28,445 nt of DNA from assembly GCA_946495905.1 (NCBI GenBank), contig CAMMEP010000009.1, positions 1-28,445 on the forward strand, in the 5' to 3' direction. The stretch's first letter is position 1. The number at the start of each line of letters is the position of its first letter. The position numbers and the translations under genes are program-made. This DNA is from an uncultured Clostridium sp. (lineage in GTDB: Bacteria > Bacillota > Clostridia > TANB77 > CAG-508). Shown here one piece after another: positions 7,523 to 14,867 of the stretch. Under the pieces are notes generated by a model that was not told where the DNA came from, made no database searches, and saw only the letters and a program-made list of their open reading frames with translations.

Positions 7523-8767
7523 TTATCTTTCTAAATCCCACTCTTTTTCTAATTCTTCATGTTCTAATTGTTTTACTGGATCAATAAAAGTATTAGTTTG
7601 TTTTTCAAAATCCTTAATTAATTGTTTTGATTCTCCAATACCAAATCTATGACAAACCCAATCTATAAATTTTTCAACCGTTTCATAAAATTTATCAATG
7701 ATCTTGTGTAGATGGCTATTTTCTTTTTCTAAAGACTTAATCTTACTTTTATATTTATATTCAATATCAAATTCCTTATTTTTAAATTCTTTTTCTAGTT
7801 CATTTTTTCTATTTTTATAATCAAAATCTAAATTATTGCTTTTCTTTTTATATTCATGTTCTAAATGCCTTACAGTACTGTGCAATTCTTCATTGTCAGC
7901 AAGTATTGAATTTCTTTCTTTTTGGTACATTTCAGCCTCATCAATAATTTTTGATTGTTTTGACAATTCCTTATGCAAAGCCAAATTATCTTTATATAAT
8001 TCTTGTATTAGTTCATCTTTTGGCCTTATAATTTCATTTTCTACTTTTTCTCTATTAAGTTTAATTAATTTAATGTCATTTATATCTGGAATTTCTGGCA
8101 ACTCTAATTTTATACTATCTAATACTTTTTTAGTATTTTCAAAATTAGTTATTTTCTTTAAATCTTCTATTTTTTGATGTTTTGATCCTGTTTCTTCTAC
8201 TGGTAGACCTCTTTCTAAATCAAAACCCTTTGATGTTATATATTCGTGAAAAGCATTTTGCAATTTTCTATAACTATCTTTACCTCTCCAAAAATCTCTT
8301 GCACAGATTTTGTCTATTGGATTTCCTTTTTCATCTTTTGTATGAATTACAGGTGTATATACCAAGTGCATATGTGGTGTTGTTTCATCTAAATGTACTG
8401 CTGCTGATACTATATATTTCTCTCCAAGATTTTTGTAATTACATACAAACTTATAACTTTCTTTGAAATATCTTTTTGTTTCTTCTATTCCAATTTTATC
8501 AAAAAACTCATTATCAGATGTAATCATCATTTCACACATTATAATGCTATTACTTCTAATATGACCTTGTAAATTATATTCTTTTTTCATTTTATCAAAT
8601 TCTTTTATATATGTTAGTTCATTTTTCTTACAGTAAAAATTTAAATGTGTTCTTGTGGGATCAATATCTTTATTAGAATGACCTTTTGACCTTCTATCAT
8701 TGTGAATGTGTGACCCCTGTGCATCAACTCTTGTTAATTTATCATTTCTTATAATGGCATAGCTCAT
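7523..8767 (-). CDS. MobV-family relaxase (Mob/Pre)
   Basis: A 414-aa plasmid mobilization/recombination protein. The N-terminus MSYAIIRNDKLTR and the following HNDRRSKG motif are those of Mob_Pre proteins. The metal-binding motif is H-x-D-E-x2-P-H-x-H (H125, D127, E128, H132, H134). The C-terminal ~170 residues are Lys/Glu-rich coiled coil, normal for the family. The start at 8767 (Met-Ser-Tyr) fits family N-termini and has AAAGGAGG 11 nt upstream; an in-frame GTG at 8791 would precede the SD. MobV relaxases nick at oriT just upstream of their own gene, and a hairpin-rich candidate oriT lies at 8814-8859. The relaxase seems intact although the integrase is broken. Confidence 0.95.
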   Translation of the reverse strand: MSYAIIRNDKLTRVDAQGSHIHNDRRSKGHSNKDIDPTRTHLNFYCKKNELTYIKEFDKMKKEYNLQGHIRSNSIIMCEMMITSDNEFFDKIGIEETKRYFKESYKFVCNYKNLGEKYIVSAAVHLDETTPHMHLVYTPVIHTKDEKGNPIDKICARDFWRGKDSYRKLQNAFHEYITSKGFDLERGLPVEETGSKHQKIEDLKKITNFENTKKVLDSIKLELPEIPDINDIKLIKLNREKVENEIIRPKDELIQELYKDNLALHKELSKQSKIIDEAEMYQKERNSILADNEELHSTVRHLEHEYKKKSNNLDFDYKNRKNELEKEFKNKEFDIEYKYKSKIKSLEKENSHLHKIIDKFYETVEKFIDWVCHRFGIGESKQLIKDFEKQTNTFIDPVKQLEHEELEKEWDLER

Positions 8768-8813
8768 ATTCTTCGTAGCCTCCTTTCTCACTAGAATAAA
8801 TTTATTTGTCTAA

Positions 8814-8859
8814 CATACTAGTCAAGCAAGCTTGACCGTATGGCAGGGTTTTACAACCC
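8814..8859. other. probable oriT of the MobV relaxase
   Basis: Immediately upstream of the relaxase gene. A stem gtcaag/cttgac with loop caag (8821-8836) is extended past small bulges by catac/gtatg (8814-8818 with 8838-8842). A second hairpin follows, gggtt-ttac-aaccc (8846-8859). MobV oriTs lie upstream of mob and consist of hairpins next to the nick site. The exact nick position cannot be stated. Confidence 0.6.
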
Positions 8860-8868
8860 CACACCCCA

Positions 8869-9457
8869 AACCTAAAAATTGCTATTTGCATTTTTAGGTT
8901 CTTTCATAAAAAATGCATGTCGCAATTTTTATGAAAGTAGAGCCAAGAAAAATAAATTTTCTTGACTCTATCACTTTAGCAACTACTAAGCAGAAACCAG
9001 AGGGAGAGAGCTAAAGTGAATTAGGTGTAATAATCCCATTTATGAAAATAGAATTATTACACCTATATAAGCTGAAACCGTCGGTCGTTCGCCTCGTTTC
9101 ATAGGTAGTCTAGTAAGTAGCTTTTGCTACTATAATTGCTGATACTATTAAAGTATCTTGTTCATACTTGCCCAAACTTTTTACAATTACAAATCCATTT
9201 CAAGTTTTGCCACCGAATACTCTTTTATTATTGTGAGTCTGTGTTCTAAAATCTCACTCACGCACCTTGTATAATTAGACTGCTTATACAAATACGAATG
9301 AACTTTATAGCATCGGCTCATCACACCAAACACTTTTTAAGAGGTGTTGCATTTCTCTTTTGGACAACAAAAAAAGACTATTTATAGCAATAAAACTATA
9401 AGTAATCTAATTTGGTATTATTCCTATTCAATTAAGCCCTAAAATTAATTTTAAGGC
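8869..9457. other. non-coding hairpin array upstream of mob
   Basis: About 590 bp without a gene, filled with consecutive inverted repeats. Strong stems: 8869-8900 (11 bp), 8901-8937 (12 bp), 8938-8970 (5+8 bp, with one mismatched position between), 8971-9019 (10 bp), 9022-9065 (13 bp). Weaker ones: 9073-9101, 9116-9131, 9141-9157, 9267-9291 (7 bp) and 9323-9347. A near-perfect 22-nt palindrome lies at 9436-9457. Stems in the first half abut almost without spacers. It could fold transferred single strands (oriT/sso function) or be a structured RNA. From 9458 to 9520 I see nothing further. Confidence 0.6.
9369..9407 (-). terminator. minus-strand intrinsic terminator in the hairpin array
   Basis: Stem 9376-9387 with 9396-9407 (11 of 12 pairs, one G-U), loop of 8 nt, followed on the minus strand by seven T (complement of 9369-9375). 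It would stop transcription entering the oriT region from the right end of the element. Confidence 0.7.
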
Positions 9458-9520
9458 GATTTTATTTTAATGTAAAGATTTCCTCTTTATAATATTAATA
9501 GTAGATTATCTGTTATTATA

Positions 9521-9548
9521 TCTAACCAACATCTAACAAATATCTAAC
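9521..9548 (+). repeat. three 11-bp-spaced TCTAAC iterons near the right end
   Basis: TCTAAC occurs at 9521, 9532 and 9543, exactly one helical turn apart, with A-rich spacers (caaca, aaata). The position about 150 bp inside the right end matches integrase arm-type or excisionase binding sites in tyrosine-recombinase elements. Confidence 0.55.
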
Positions 9549-9698
9549 ATTTTTTCAAAAAACTTGAAATTTTTAAAAAATTATAGTGGTATATATTTAT
9601 CAATAAAAGTTAATAAAAGGTGCTAAAAGTCCACTGTTTTATAGTGGTTAAAGAATAGCATTTATTACTTATAATTAATAAATGTTAAAATTCTTTAA

Positions 9699-9752
9699 AG
9701 ACTCAAAATCTGGCGGGAAACCATGTGGGTTCGAGTCCCACCATCGGTACCA
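9699..9752 (+). pseudogene. 3' half of tRNA-Leu(CAA), probable attR
   Basis: From the 3' side of the anticodon arm onward this is a class II tRNA. It has the loop ctcaaaa (anticodon CAA at 9704-9706), tctgg, a short variable arm, the T arm gtggg-ttcgagt-cccac, the acceptor catcggt and an encoded CCA ending at 9752. Upstream, the anticodon stem partner reads aaaga instead of ccaga, and no D arm or acceptor 5' strand exists. Integration into a tRNA gene leaves such a duplicated 3' half at the far end. The matching intact tRNA-Leu is not in this window. Confidence 0.85.
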
Positions 9753-9782
9753 TAATTGAATATTTTTTGTTTTATAATCCTT

Positions 9783-10748
9783 TTACACAAACAATCCAAC
9801 CATATAAAAACTAAATATTCCAAGCAAAATAAGCGCTTTCAATCTAGTAATTGTATTTTTCTTTCCAATATAGTTAAAGACCCACAATAGAAGAGTAGAA
9901 AAGAACAATAATATTAAATTTTGAGTAAAATCGGTAGAAAATTCTAAAGGTGTAATAATGGCACCAATTCCTAAAATTAAAAATAGGTTAAGAACACAAG
10001 AACCAACTAAATTTCCTACTGCTAAATCAGTATCTTTTCGAATAACTGCTATAATGGAGGTTACTAGCTCTGGCATAGCTGTTCCAATAGCAACTATTGT
10101 TAGGCCAATAACTCTTTCAGATATATTAAAGTATTCAGCAATTAAAGTCGAATTATCTACTACAAAATCTCCACCGTACTTTAAAAGTACAATACCAATA
10201 ATAATAAATATAATAGAAAGAAACACATTAATTTTTTTAGTATTACCATTATTTTTTGCTTCTTTATAGGCTTGTCTAATATCTTTTATTTCGGTAAAAA
10301 TTGGGTATGTAAAATATACAATAAATAAGACAACAAGTAAAATTCCATCCCACCTGTCAATAAAAGCACTAGCGCTACCTAAATTACTTAATTCAATTAC
10401 TAATATGACAAATACGGCAAATACGGCAACAGGAATATGAATTTTTTTTGCTTCTCCATCAATAAAAACGGGACGAATTATTGCCATCAAACCTAGAATA
10501 AGTAAAAGATTGCAAAGATTGCTTCCAATAGCATTACCAATAATTAAATCGGTAGCTCCAGATTGTGCAGAAGTAATAGTTATAATTAGTTCAGGAGCAG
10601 AGGTCCCTAAAGCCACTATTGTTAATCCAATTAACATTTCTGGAATATGAAATTTTTTTGCAATATTACTAGCTCCTCGTACCAATAAATCTGCGCCAAT
10701 TACTAACAGCACAAAGCCTAAAGTTATCATTAGTGTATTAGATAGCAT
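9783..10748 (-). CDS. calcium/sodium antiporter, CaCA family (YrbG-like)
   Basis: A 321-aa inner-membrane exchanger with about ten transmembrane helices in two inverted repeats. Each half carries the alpha-repeat: GTSAPELIITITSAQSG with GNAIGSNLCN in the first, GTAMPELVTS with GNLVGSCVLN in the second. These Glu/Asn residues bind the transported ions. Full length and a normal N-terminus, with AGGAGG ahead of the start at 10748. It exchanges Ca2+ for Na+ across the cytoplasmic membrane. It lies just outside the mobile element and is transcribed towards it. The 309-bp gap to the next gene holds the promoter region of both. Confidence 0.95.
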   Translation of the reverse strand: MLSNTLMITLGFVLLVIGADLLVRGASNIAKKFHIPEMLIGLTIVALGTSAPELIITITSAQSGATDLIIGNAIGSNLCNLLLILGLMAIIRPVFIDGEAKKIHIPVAVFAVFVILVIELSNLGSASAFIDRWDGILLVVLFIVYFTYPIFTEIKDIRQAYKEAKNNGNTKKINVFLSIIFIIIGIVLLKYGGDFVVDNSTLIAEYFNISERVIGLTIVAIGTAMPELVTSIIAVIRKDTDLAVGNLVGSCVLNLFLILGIGAIITPLEFSTDFTQNLILLFFSTLLLWVFNYIGKKNTITRLKALILLGIFSFYMVGLFV

Positions 10749-10937
10749 CGTATTCCTCCTAATTTTTATTTTGTATGAGTATACACTTTTTTATTAAAAT
10801 TATACAATATGTTTTATTATACATTAAAAAAATGAATTTTTTGTCAATACTTTTTTTCATTTTATTTGATAAAATAAGCAAAAAAACAGTGTTGAATACC
10901 ATTTAAAGAGAAGAAAGAAAAAAATTTTATAAAAAAC

Positions 10938-10966
10938 TTGACGTGTAAATAAAAAAATAGTACAAT
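10938..10966 (+). promoter_or_regulatory. sigma-A promoter of the LPXTG protein gene
   Basis: TTGACG (10938-10943), 17-bp spacer, TACAAT (10961-10966). The leader is about 85 nt and very A-rich. The rest of 10749-10937 shows only AT-rich sequence; a TTGACA on the minus strand near 10846-10841 may belong to the antiporter gene, but its spacing to a TATAAT is 20 bp. Confidence 0.72.
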
Positions 10967-11057
10967 AATATTGTAGGTTTTATTATTTAATGTATAAAAA
11001 GCAAAAAATAATAAATAATAATAAAAGATATATCTAAAGAAGAAGGAGAGGAAAGAT

Positions 11058-11417
11058 ATGTTAAAAGTGAGAAATGTAGTAATTTTATTAGTGGTATTTT
11101 TATTAGTGATGAGTATTGGAATGCAAGTAAAAGCAACAAACTTAACACTTGATTTAACAAATTTATCAACATCAGGAACAGCTAATGAAACTGCAGATAC
11201 AAATACTACGACGAATGAAGCAACATTAAATATAGCAACGAATGAAGAAGAATCACAAGTAGTTCAACCAGTTACAAATACAAGCAATAGCACAAGTTCA
11301 GGAAATGATCTTCCTCAAACAGGTGTAACTGAGGATATTACGGTAATGTTCTTTATTGTAGTTTGTGTTATTTCTGCAATATATGCATATAAGAAAATAA
11401 GAGATTATAAAGCATAG
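11058..11417 (+). CDS. small LPXTG cell-wall-anchored protein
   Basis: A 119-aa surface protein. Residues 1-26 are a signal peptide (Lys/Arg, then a long hydrophobic core, cleavage near VKA). Residues 27-84 are low-complexity, rich in Thr, Asn, Ser and Glu. The sorting signal is LPQTG at 85-89, then a hydrophobic helix (about 94-110) and the charged tail YKKIRDYKA. A sortase would cleave between Thr and Gly and attach the protein to peptidoglycan. The gene is convergent with a sortase gene at 11446-12144, so that enzyme is the likely partner. No adhesive or catalytic domain is visible; it may be a spacer-like surface stalk. Start: ATG 11058 after an AAGGAGAGGAAAG SD region. Confidence 0.9.
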   Translation: MLKVRNVVILLVVFLLVMSIGMQVKATNLTLDLTNLSTSGTANETADTNTTTNEATLNIATNEEESQVVQPVTNTSNSTSSGNDLPQTGVTEDITVMFFIVVCVISAIYAYKKIRDYKA

Positions 11418-11426
11418 ATAATAAAT

Positions 11427-11460
11427 AAAGAAATACCTTAAATTTTTAAGGTATTTCTTT
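11427..11460. terminator. bidirectional terminator between LPXTG and sortase genes
   Basis: A 14-bp perfect stem (11427-11440 with 11447-11460), loop aatttt, with T/A runs on both sides. Its right arm overlaps the last five codons and stop of the sortase gene. Confidence 0.85.
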
Positions 11461-12144
11461 TGCATGTACCACTAAACGCTTCCCATTTACATTATTACAA
11501 GTTACAAGAGTAACGATTCTTGTGTTATTTGTATTTTGAAACGTACAAGAAGTATCATTTGACTTTGTTTCATAAATATCATAAATTTTATAAGTAATAT
11601 AATTTCCAGTTAAATCATAAATTTTAATTTCGTCATCAATATTTAATTCATTTAAACGACTAAAAAATTTGTAATCTACGTAATTGTGTCCTGCAATACA
11701 TAAATTTCCTATTTCATTTGGCATTGGGCCAGCAAAGCGACATACTGAAATATCTAATAAATCATTGTTACTAATAGAAAGAATAGAATAGTTTACATTT
11801 ATTTTATCAATTTTTATAATACCTATTACAAAAGGGTCTGTTGTAGATGATTCTTGCACTTCAGCTTGATAATTTGTTGTATTAGCATATAAAGTAGAAA
11901 TAGCGTATGAGTCTGTTAACTTTTGTGATAAAATAGAATTTTGATTATTTTGATATAGTTTTGCAAACATAAAAATAATTGCTACAAATGCAATAGAGGA
12001 AAAAATCATAAATAGTATTTTATATTTTTGATTAGGATTTTTGATATAGTGATTATTAGAAGGATTTTTACTAGTATTATTTTTAGATGAATCATCATTA
12101 GAAAAAGGAGGTAAACTATTATTAGAATAAATAATTTGATTCAT
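11446..12144 (-). CDS. class D-like sortase
   Basis: A membrane-anchored sortase of about 232 aa. A polar Asn/Ser-rich cytoplasmic N-terminus (about 1-40) precedes one transmembrane helix (about 42-62, ILFMIFSSIAFVAIIFMF). The catalytic beta-barrel follows, with His in CIAGHNY, Cys in TLVTC and Arg in GKRLVVHA. The absence of class B insertions and the TLVTC box suggest class D. It joins LPXTG substrates to the cell wall. An in-frame ATG exists 33 bp upstream at 12177 but has no SD; ATG 12144 has a weak AAAGATGGG ahead, so I prefer it. The gene is convergent with a small LPQTG protein, its probable substrate. Confidence 0.88.
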   Translation of the reverse strand: MNQIIYSNNSLPPFSNDDSSKNNTSKNPSNNHYIKNPNQKYKILFMIFSSIAFVAIIFMFAKLYQNNQNSILSQKLTDSYAISTLYANTTNYQAEVQESSTTDPFVIGIIKIDKINVNYSILSISNNDLLDISVCRFAGPMPNEIGNLCIAGHNYVDYKFFSRLNELNIDDEIKIYDLTGNYITYKIYDIYETKSNDTSCTFQNTNNTRIVTLVTCNNVNGKRLVVHAKEIP

Positions 12145-12396
12145 AGTAACACCCATCTTTAAAAATTTAAGTTTCATTTATTAGTATAAGCAGAAAAGAA
12201 AAAAATATAACTAAATAAAGTGTTTGATAGAAAATATAAATTATTAATATTACAGATATATTACAAAAATATGAAGAATATATTACAAAATGTAAAAAGG
12301 CTTGATAAATAATAGATGAAAATGTTAAAATTAAAATGATTATGAAAGTTAAAAACTTTTCTAAAAATCTAAATATATACAAGGGAGAAAATAAAA

Positions 12397-13770
12397 ATGA
12401 AGTCAAAAAAAAGAAATTTTAAAAAATTGAAAGAAGAAAAAGGTATTACATTGGTGGCTTTGGTAATAACAATAATTATCTTGATAATACTAGCCACAGT
12501 AGCAATAAACTTTGCATTTGGAAATAATGGATTAATTAATAGAGCAGAAGATGCAAAAATAGAAACTGAAAAAGCAAACATAAAAGAAAGATTAAGTATG
12601 GCAATTATTGATATTAAAATTGAAGAATTGGCAAATGGAAGAGAAATGACAATAGATACAATAATAGAAAAATTACCATTAAGAGTAGAAAATACAACAA
12701 TAGAAAAAGACGGAGAAGGAGCAAAAGGTATTTCAAATGGCTACAATTTCACTATAGATAGTGAATATAATGTTACAGTAGGAGAAAAAGGACAAGACGT
12801 AGTAGAAGATGTAAAAGTAACAGATATAATATTAGACCAATCAAATATAGTGCTATCTGTAGATGAAACTTCTCAAATTAATGCAACTGTAGAACCATCA
12901 AATGCAACCAATAAAACACTAAAATGGACAAGTGACAATGAAGATATAGCGACAGTTGACAATGGCATGATAACAGCAAAGAAAATAGGTACAACAACAA
13001 TAACAGTAGAAGCACAAGACGGAAGTGGAATAAAAAAGACATGTGAAGTAAGAGTAGAAGAAGTATTAAAAGATATAGCAAAGCCAGGAAATTATGTAAA
13101 ATATGATACAGGAATAAGTGAAATAGGCGAAAATGGAATAATAACATTTAGAGTATTATATAATGATAAAACAAATGGATTACAAATAATATCAGACGGT
13201 ACGGTAGAGGATTTAGCATTAGGAGGAGATACCTGGGCGACTGCAAGGGACAGTTATAATAATGCAATAAGTACGTTAAACCAAAGGGCAGAGAAATATG
13301 CTACAAGCAGCCCATATGCGATAGATGGAAGATGTGTAGGAAGTGTACCAACAGTTGATGCTGACGGAAAGTTTAATGCAAAAAACACAGAAAATGTGGG
13401 ACCAGCAGATTTACAGTTTACGACATCAGTAGAAGGGGCAAATAACTTAAAAGCAGAAGATACAAACTATACAGCAGACAAAGCAGCAATGGAAGCAGCT
13501 GACTTGATGGGAATAAATTCTTGGTATTGGTTAGCTTCCCGTGAACCTACCTCTAGCTCAACCAATTTCGGCTGTTATGTTCGTATCGTATACATTGGCG
13601 GCGGTATGGGTAGTGAAGGATTATGCAGTGTGAGATCAGATAATTCTACTAATTCTAATTATACGAGAGAGATTGGACTTCGTCCATGTATTTCTCTAAA
13701 TACTAATGTTAAAGTAGTAGGTGGAGGAGATGGAAGCTCTGAAACAGAGGCATTTGAGTTAGGTCTATAA
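12397..13770 (+). CDS. prepilin-like surface protein with Big2 and C-terminal lectin-like domain
   Basis: A 457-aa protein after an AAGGGAG SD. Residues 1-16 are a basic prepilin leader ending in Gly16, followed by the hydrophobic helix ITLVALVITIIILIILA. Mature position 5 is Ala instead of the usual Glu, common in clostridial pilin-like proteins. Residues 138-222 form a Big2 Ig-like domain (VTDIILDQSN, WTSDNEDIATVDNGMITA). Residues 225-457 end in a domain resembling DUF6273/C-type-lectin folds, with WYWLASR (376-382) and GLRPCISL (427-434). The last ~64 codons of this domain differ sharply in codon ending from the rest (see 13519-13698). Probably a surface-exposed adhesin processed by a prepilin peptidase. 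No pilus assembly genes are nearby. Confidence 0.85.
   Translation: MKSKKRNFKKLKEEKGITLVALVITIIILIILATVAINFAFGNNGLINRAEDAKIETEKANIKERLSMAIIDIKIEELANGREMTIDTIIEKLPLRVENTTIEKDGEGAKGISNGYNFTIDSEYNVTVGEKGQDVVEDVKVTDIILDQSNIVLSVDETSQINATVEPSNATNKTLKWTSDNEDIATVDNGMITAKKIGTTTITVEAQDGSGIKKTCEVRVEEVLKDIAKPGNYVKYDTGISEIGENGIITFRVLYNDKTNGLQIISDGTVEDLALGGDTWATARDSYNNAISTLNQRAEKYATSSPYAIDGRCVGSVPTVDADGKFNAKNTENVGPADLQFTTSVEGANNLKAEDTNYTADKAAMEAADLMGINSWYWLASREPTSSSTNFGCYVRIVYIGGGMGSEGLCSVRSDNSTNSNYTREIGLRPCISLNTNVKVVGGGDGSSETEAFELGL
13519..13698 (+). other. candidate DGR-type variable region in the prepilin-like gene
   Basis: This covers codons 375-434. By hand count, 45 of the 64 codons 375-438 end in C or T, against 21 of the preceding 64. 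Arg changes from AGA to CGT, and Gly becomes GGC/GGT. A DGR diversifies AAY codons into NNY, which gives exactly such runs. The segment lies at the 3' end of the gene, between the conserved WYWLASR and GLRPxxSL blocks of a lectin-like domain, where DGR variable regions are normally found. A 5-bp hairpin ctctg-aaa-cagag follows at 13737-13749. No reverse transcriptase or template repeat is visible here. Confidence 0.5.
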
Positions 13771-13852
13771 AAAATATATATTTTTTTATAGATAAGAAGA
13801 AATGCACTAAATTGTGCGTATCTCACAATGGAATAAATTAAATGAAAAAAAT

Positions 13853-13919
13853 AAAACCTCGTGCATAATATAATTATGTAACTTAAAACTTACAAATATA
13901 TTAAGCATGAGGTTTTTTT
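13853..13919 (+). terminator. long-loop terminator after the prepilin-like gene
   Basis: A 12-bp stem beginning aaaacctc pairs with gcatgaggtttt (one G-T pair), loop about 40 nt, then TTTTT. The remainder of 13771-14086 is AT-rich. A small hairpin attgtg/cacaat lies at 13812-13830, and a TATGAT at 14036-14041 may be the pyrH -10, without a convincing -35. Confidence 0.65.
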
Positions 13920-14086
13920 ATATAAAATACTACAAATAATAAAAAGTATAAAAATAATCTTAGCTGAAAATTATAACCAAAAATTAAAAAAAGTCTTAAG
14001 AAATTTTTCAAAAATAGTGCAAAAAAATAGAAATATATGATAGAATAGATAAGAATTAAAATATAGAATAAGGAGAGTGTTTAAAA

Positions 14087-14791
14087 GTGCCTGAAAATAA
14101 GTACAAAAGGATTCTACTAAAACTAAGTGGTGAGGCATTAGCAGGAGATAAAAAAGTAGGAATCGATGCAGAAACAGTAGATAATATTTGTGAACAAATA
14201 AAAGAACTAGTAAAAATGAAAACTGAAGTTGCCGTAGTGGTAGGTGGAGGCAATTTCTGGAGAGGTGCCAATAAAAAGATGGAAAGAACTACCTCTGATT
14301 ATATGGGAATGCTTGCTACTACCATGAATGGGTTAGCACTTCAAAATGCATTAGAAGAAAAAGGTGTATATACTAGACTTCAAACTGCTATTGAAATGCG
14401 AGAAATTGCAGAACCTTACATAAAAAGAAGAGCAGTAAGACATTTAGAAAAAGGAAGAGTAGTAATTTTTGGATGTGGAACAGGAAATCCATATTTTACA
14501 ACAGATACAGCAGCAGCTTTAAGAGCAGCTGAGATTGATGCAGAAGTAATCTTAGTTGGAAAAACAATTGATGGAGTATATTCTGCAGATCCAAAAATAG
14601 ATAAAACTGCAAAGAAATATGATGAAATTTCGTATTTAGATATTTTAAGCGATAACTTAAAAGTAATGGATTCTACTGCAATTTCACTTTGCAGAGATAA
14701 TGATATTCATTTGATTGTATTTGGAATTGATAAACCAGATAATATTGTTAAAATAGTAAAAGGTGAAAAAGTAGGCACTTTAATAAAGTAA
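14087..14791 (+). CDS. pyrH: UMP kinase
   Basis: A 234-aa bacterial UMP kinase of the amino-acid-kinase fold, forming UDP from UMP and ATP in pyrimidine synthesis. The N-terminal KLSGEAL and VVVGGGNFWRG are nucleotide- and phosphate-binding loops. The mid-region has GTGNPYFTTDTAAALRA and the C-terminal half KTIDGVYSADP. The length is normal. The start is GTG 14087 with AAGGAG 10 nt upstream. It opens the conserved cluster pyrH-frr-uppS-cdsA-rseP-polC, in which all genes read rightward. Confidence 0.98.
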   Translation: MPENKYKRILLKLSGEALAGDKKVGIDAETVDNICEQIKELVKMKTEVAVVVGGGNFWRGANKKMERTTSDYMGMLATTMNGLALQNALEEKGVYTRLQTAIEMREIAEPYIKRRAVRHLEKGRVVIFGCGTGNPYFTTDTAAALRAAEIDAEVILVGKTIDGVYSADPKIDKTAKKYDEISYLDILSDNLKVMDSTAISLCRDNDIHLIVFGIDKPDNIVKIVKGEKVGTLIK

Positions 14792-14825
14792 AAATTAGAA
14801 ATTAGAAATTAAAAAATAAAATAGG

Positions 14826-14867
14826 AAAGGAGAGCACAAGTTATTAGCTTGTGCAAATAAAATTATG
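14826..14867 (+). promoter_or_regulatory. frr ribosome binding site with an intervening hairpin
   Basis: The only good SD before frr is AAAGGAG (14826-14832), 32 nt from the ATG at 14865. A perfect 7-bp hairpin, gcacaag/cttgtgc with a 7-nt loop (14834-14854), lies between them. When folded, the effective spacing falls to about 11 nt, so translation may depend on this helix. Confidence 0.55.

Larger units (their letters stand above)
106..9752. mobile_element. decayed integrative mobilizable element (IME)
   Basis: The span holds the expected IME modules: tyrosine integrase (broken), excisionase-like protein, HTH regulator, cargo (DUF6076 protein, HEPN/MNT pair, ABC exporter), MobV relaxase with a likely oriT, and a right end with iterons and the 3' half of tRNA-Leu. 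No type IV secretion genes are present, so transfer would need a helper element. The right boundary at the tRNA-Leu fragment is well supported. The left boundary is not a clean attL: the integrase stops just after the tRNA-Gln terminator, which suggests a deletion. I infer that the element is now fixed in place. Confidence 0.8.

Noticed and set aside
7523..8767. Rolling-circle replication initiator
   Set aside because: The H-x-D-E-x2-P-H-x-H motif and N-terminus are those of Mob/Pre relaxases; no Rep-type tyrosine motif or separate rep gene is visible.
9521..9548. CRISPR array
   Set aside because: The repeat unit is only 6 bp with 5-bp spacers and three copies; no cas genes are present. Iterons are the better reading.
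1..9752. attL/attR pair formed by tRNA-Gln and the tRNA-Leu fragment
   Set aside because: Similarity is limited to conserved anticodon-stem bases; T arms and acceptors differ. They cannot be one duplicated attachment core.
12878..13147. Minus-strand ORF within the prepilin-like gene
   Set aside because: A Leu/His-rich frame antisense to the Big2 domain with no SD; it is a shadow of the real gene.
12397..14086. DGR reverse transcriptase or accessory gene next to the candidate variable region
   Set aside because: No reading frame in either flank shows reverse-transcriptase motifs, and no template-like repeat of 13519-13698 was seen in the window.
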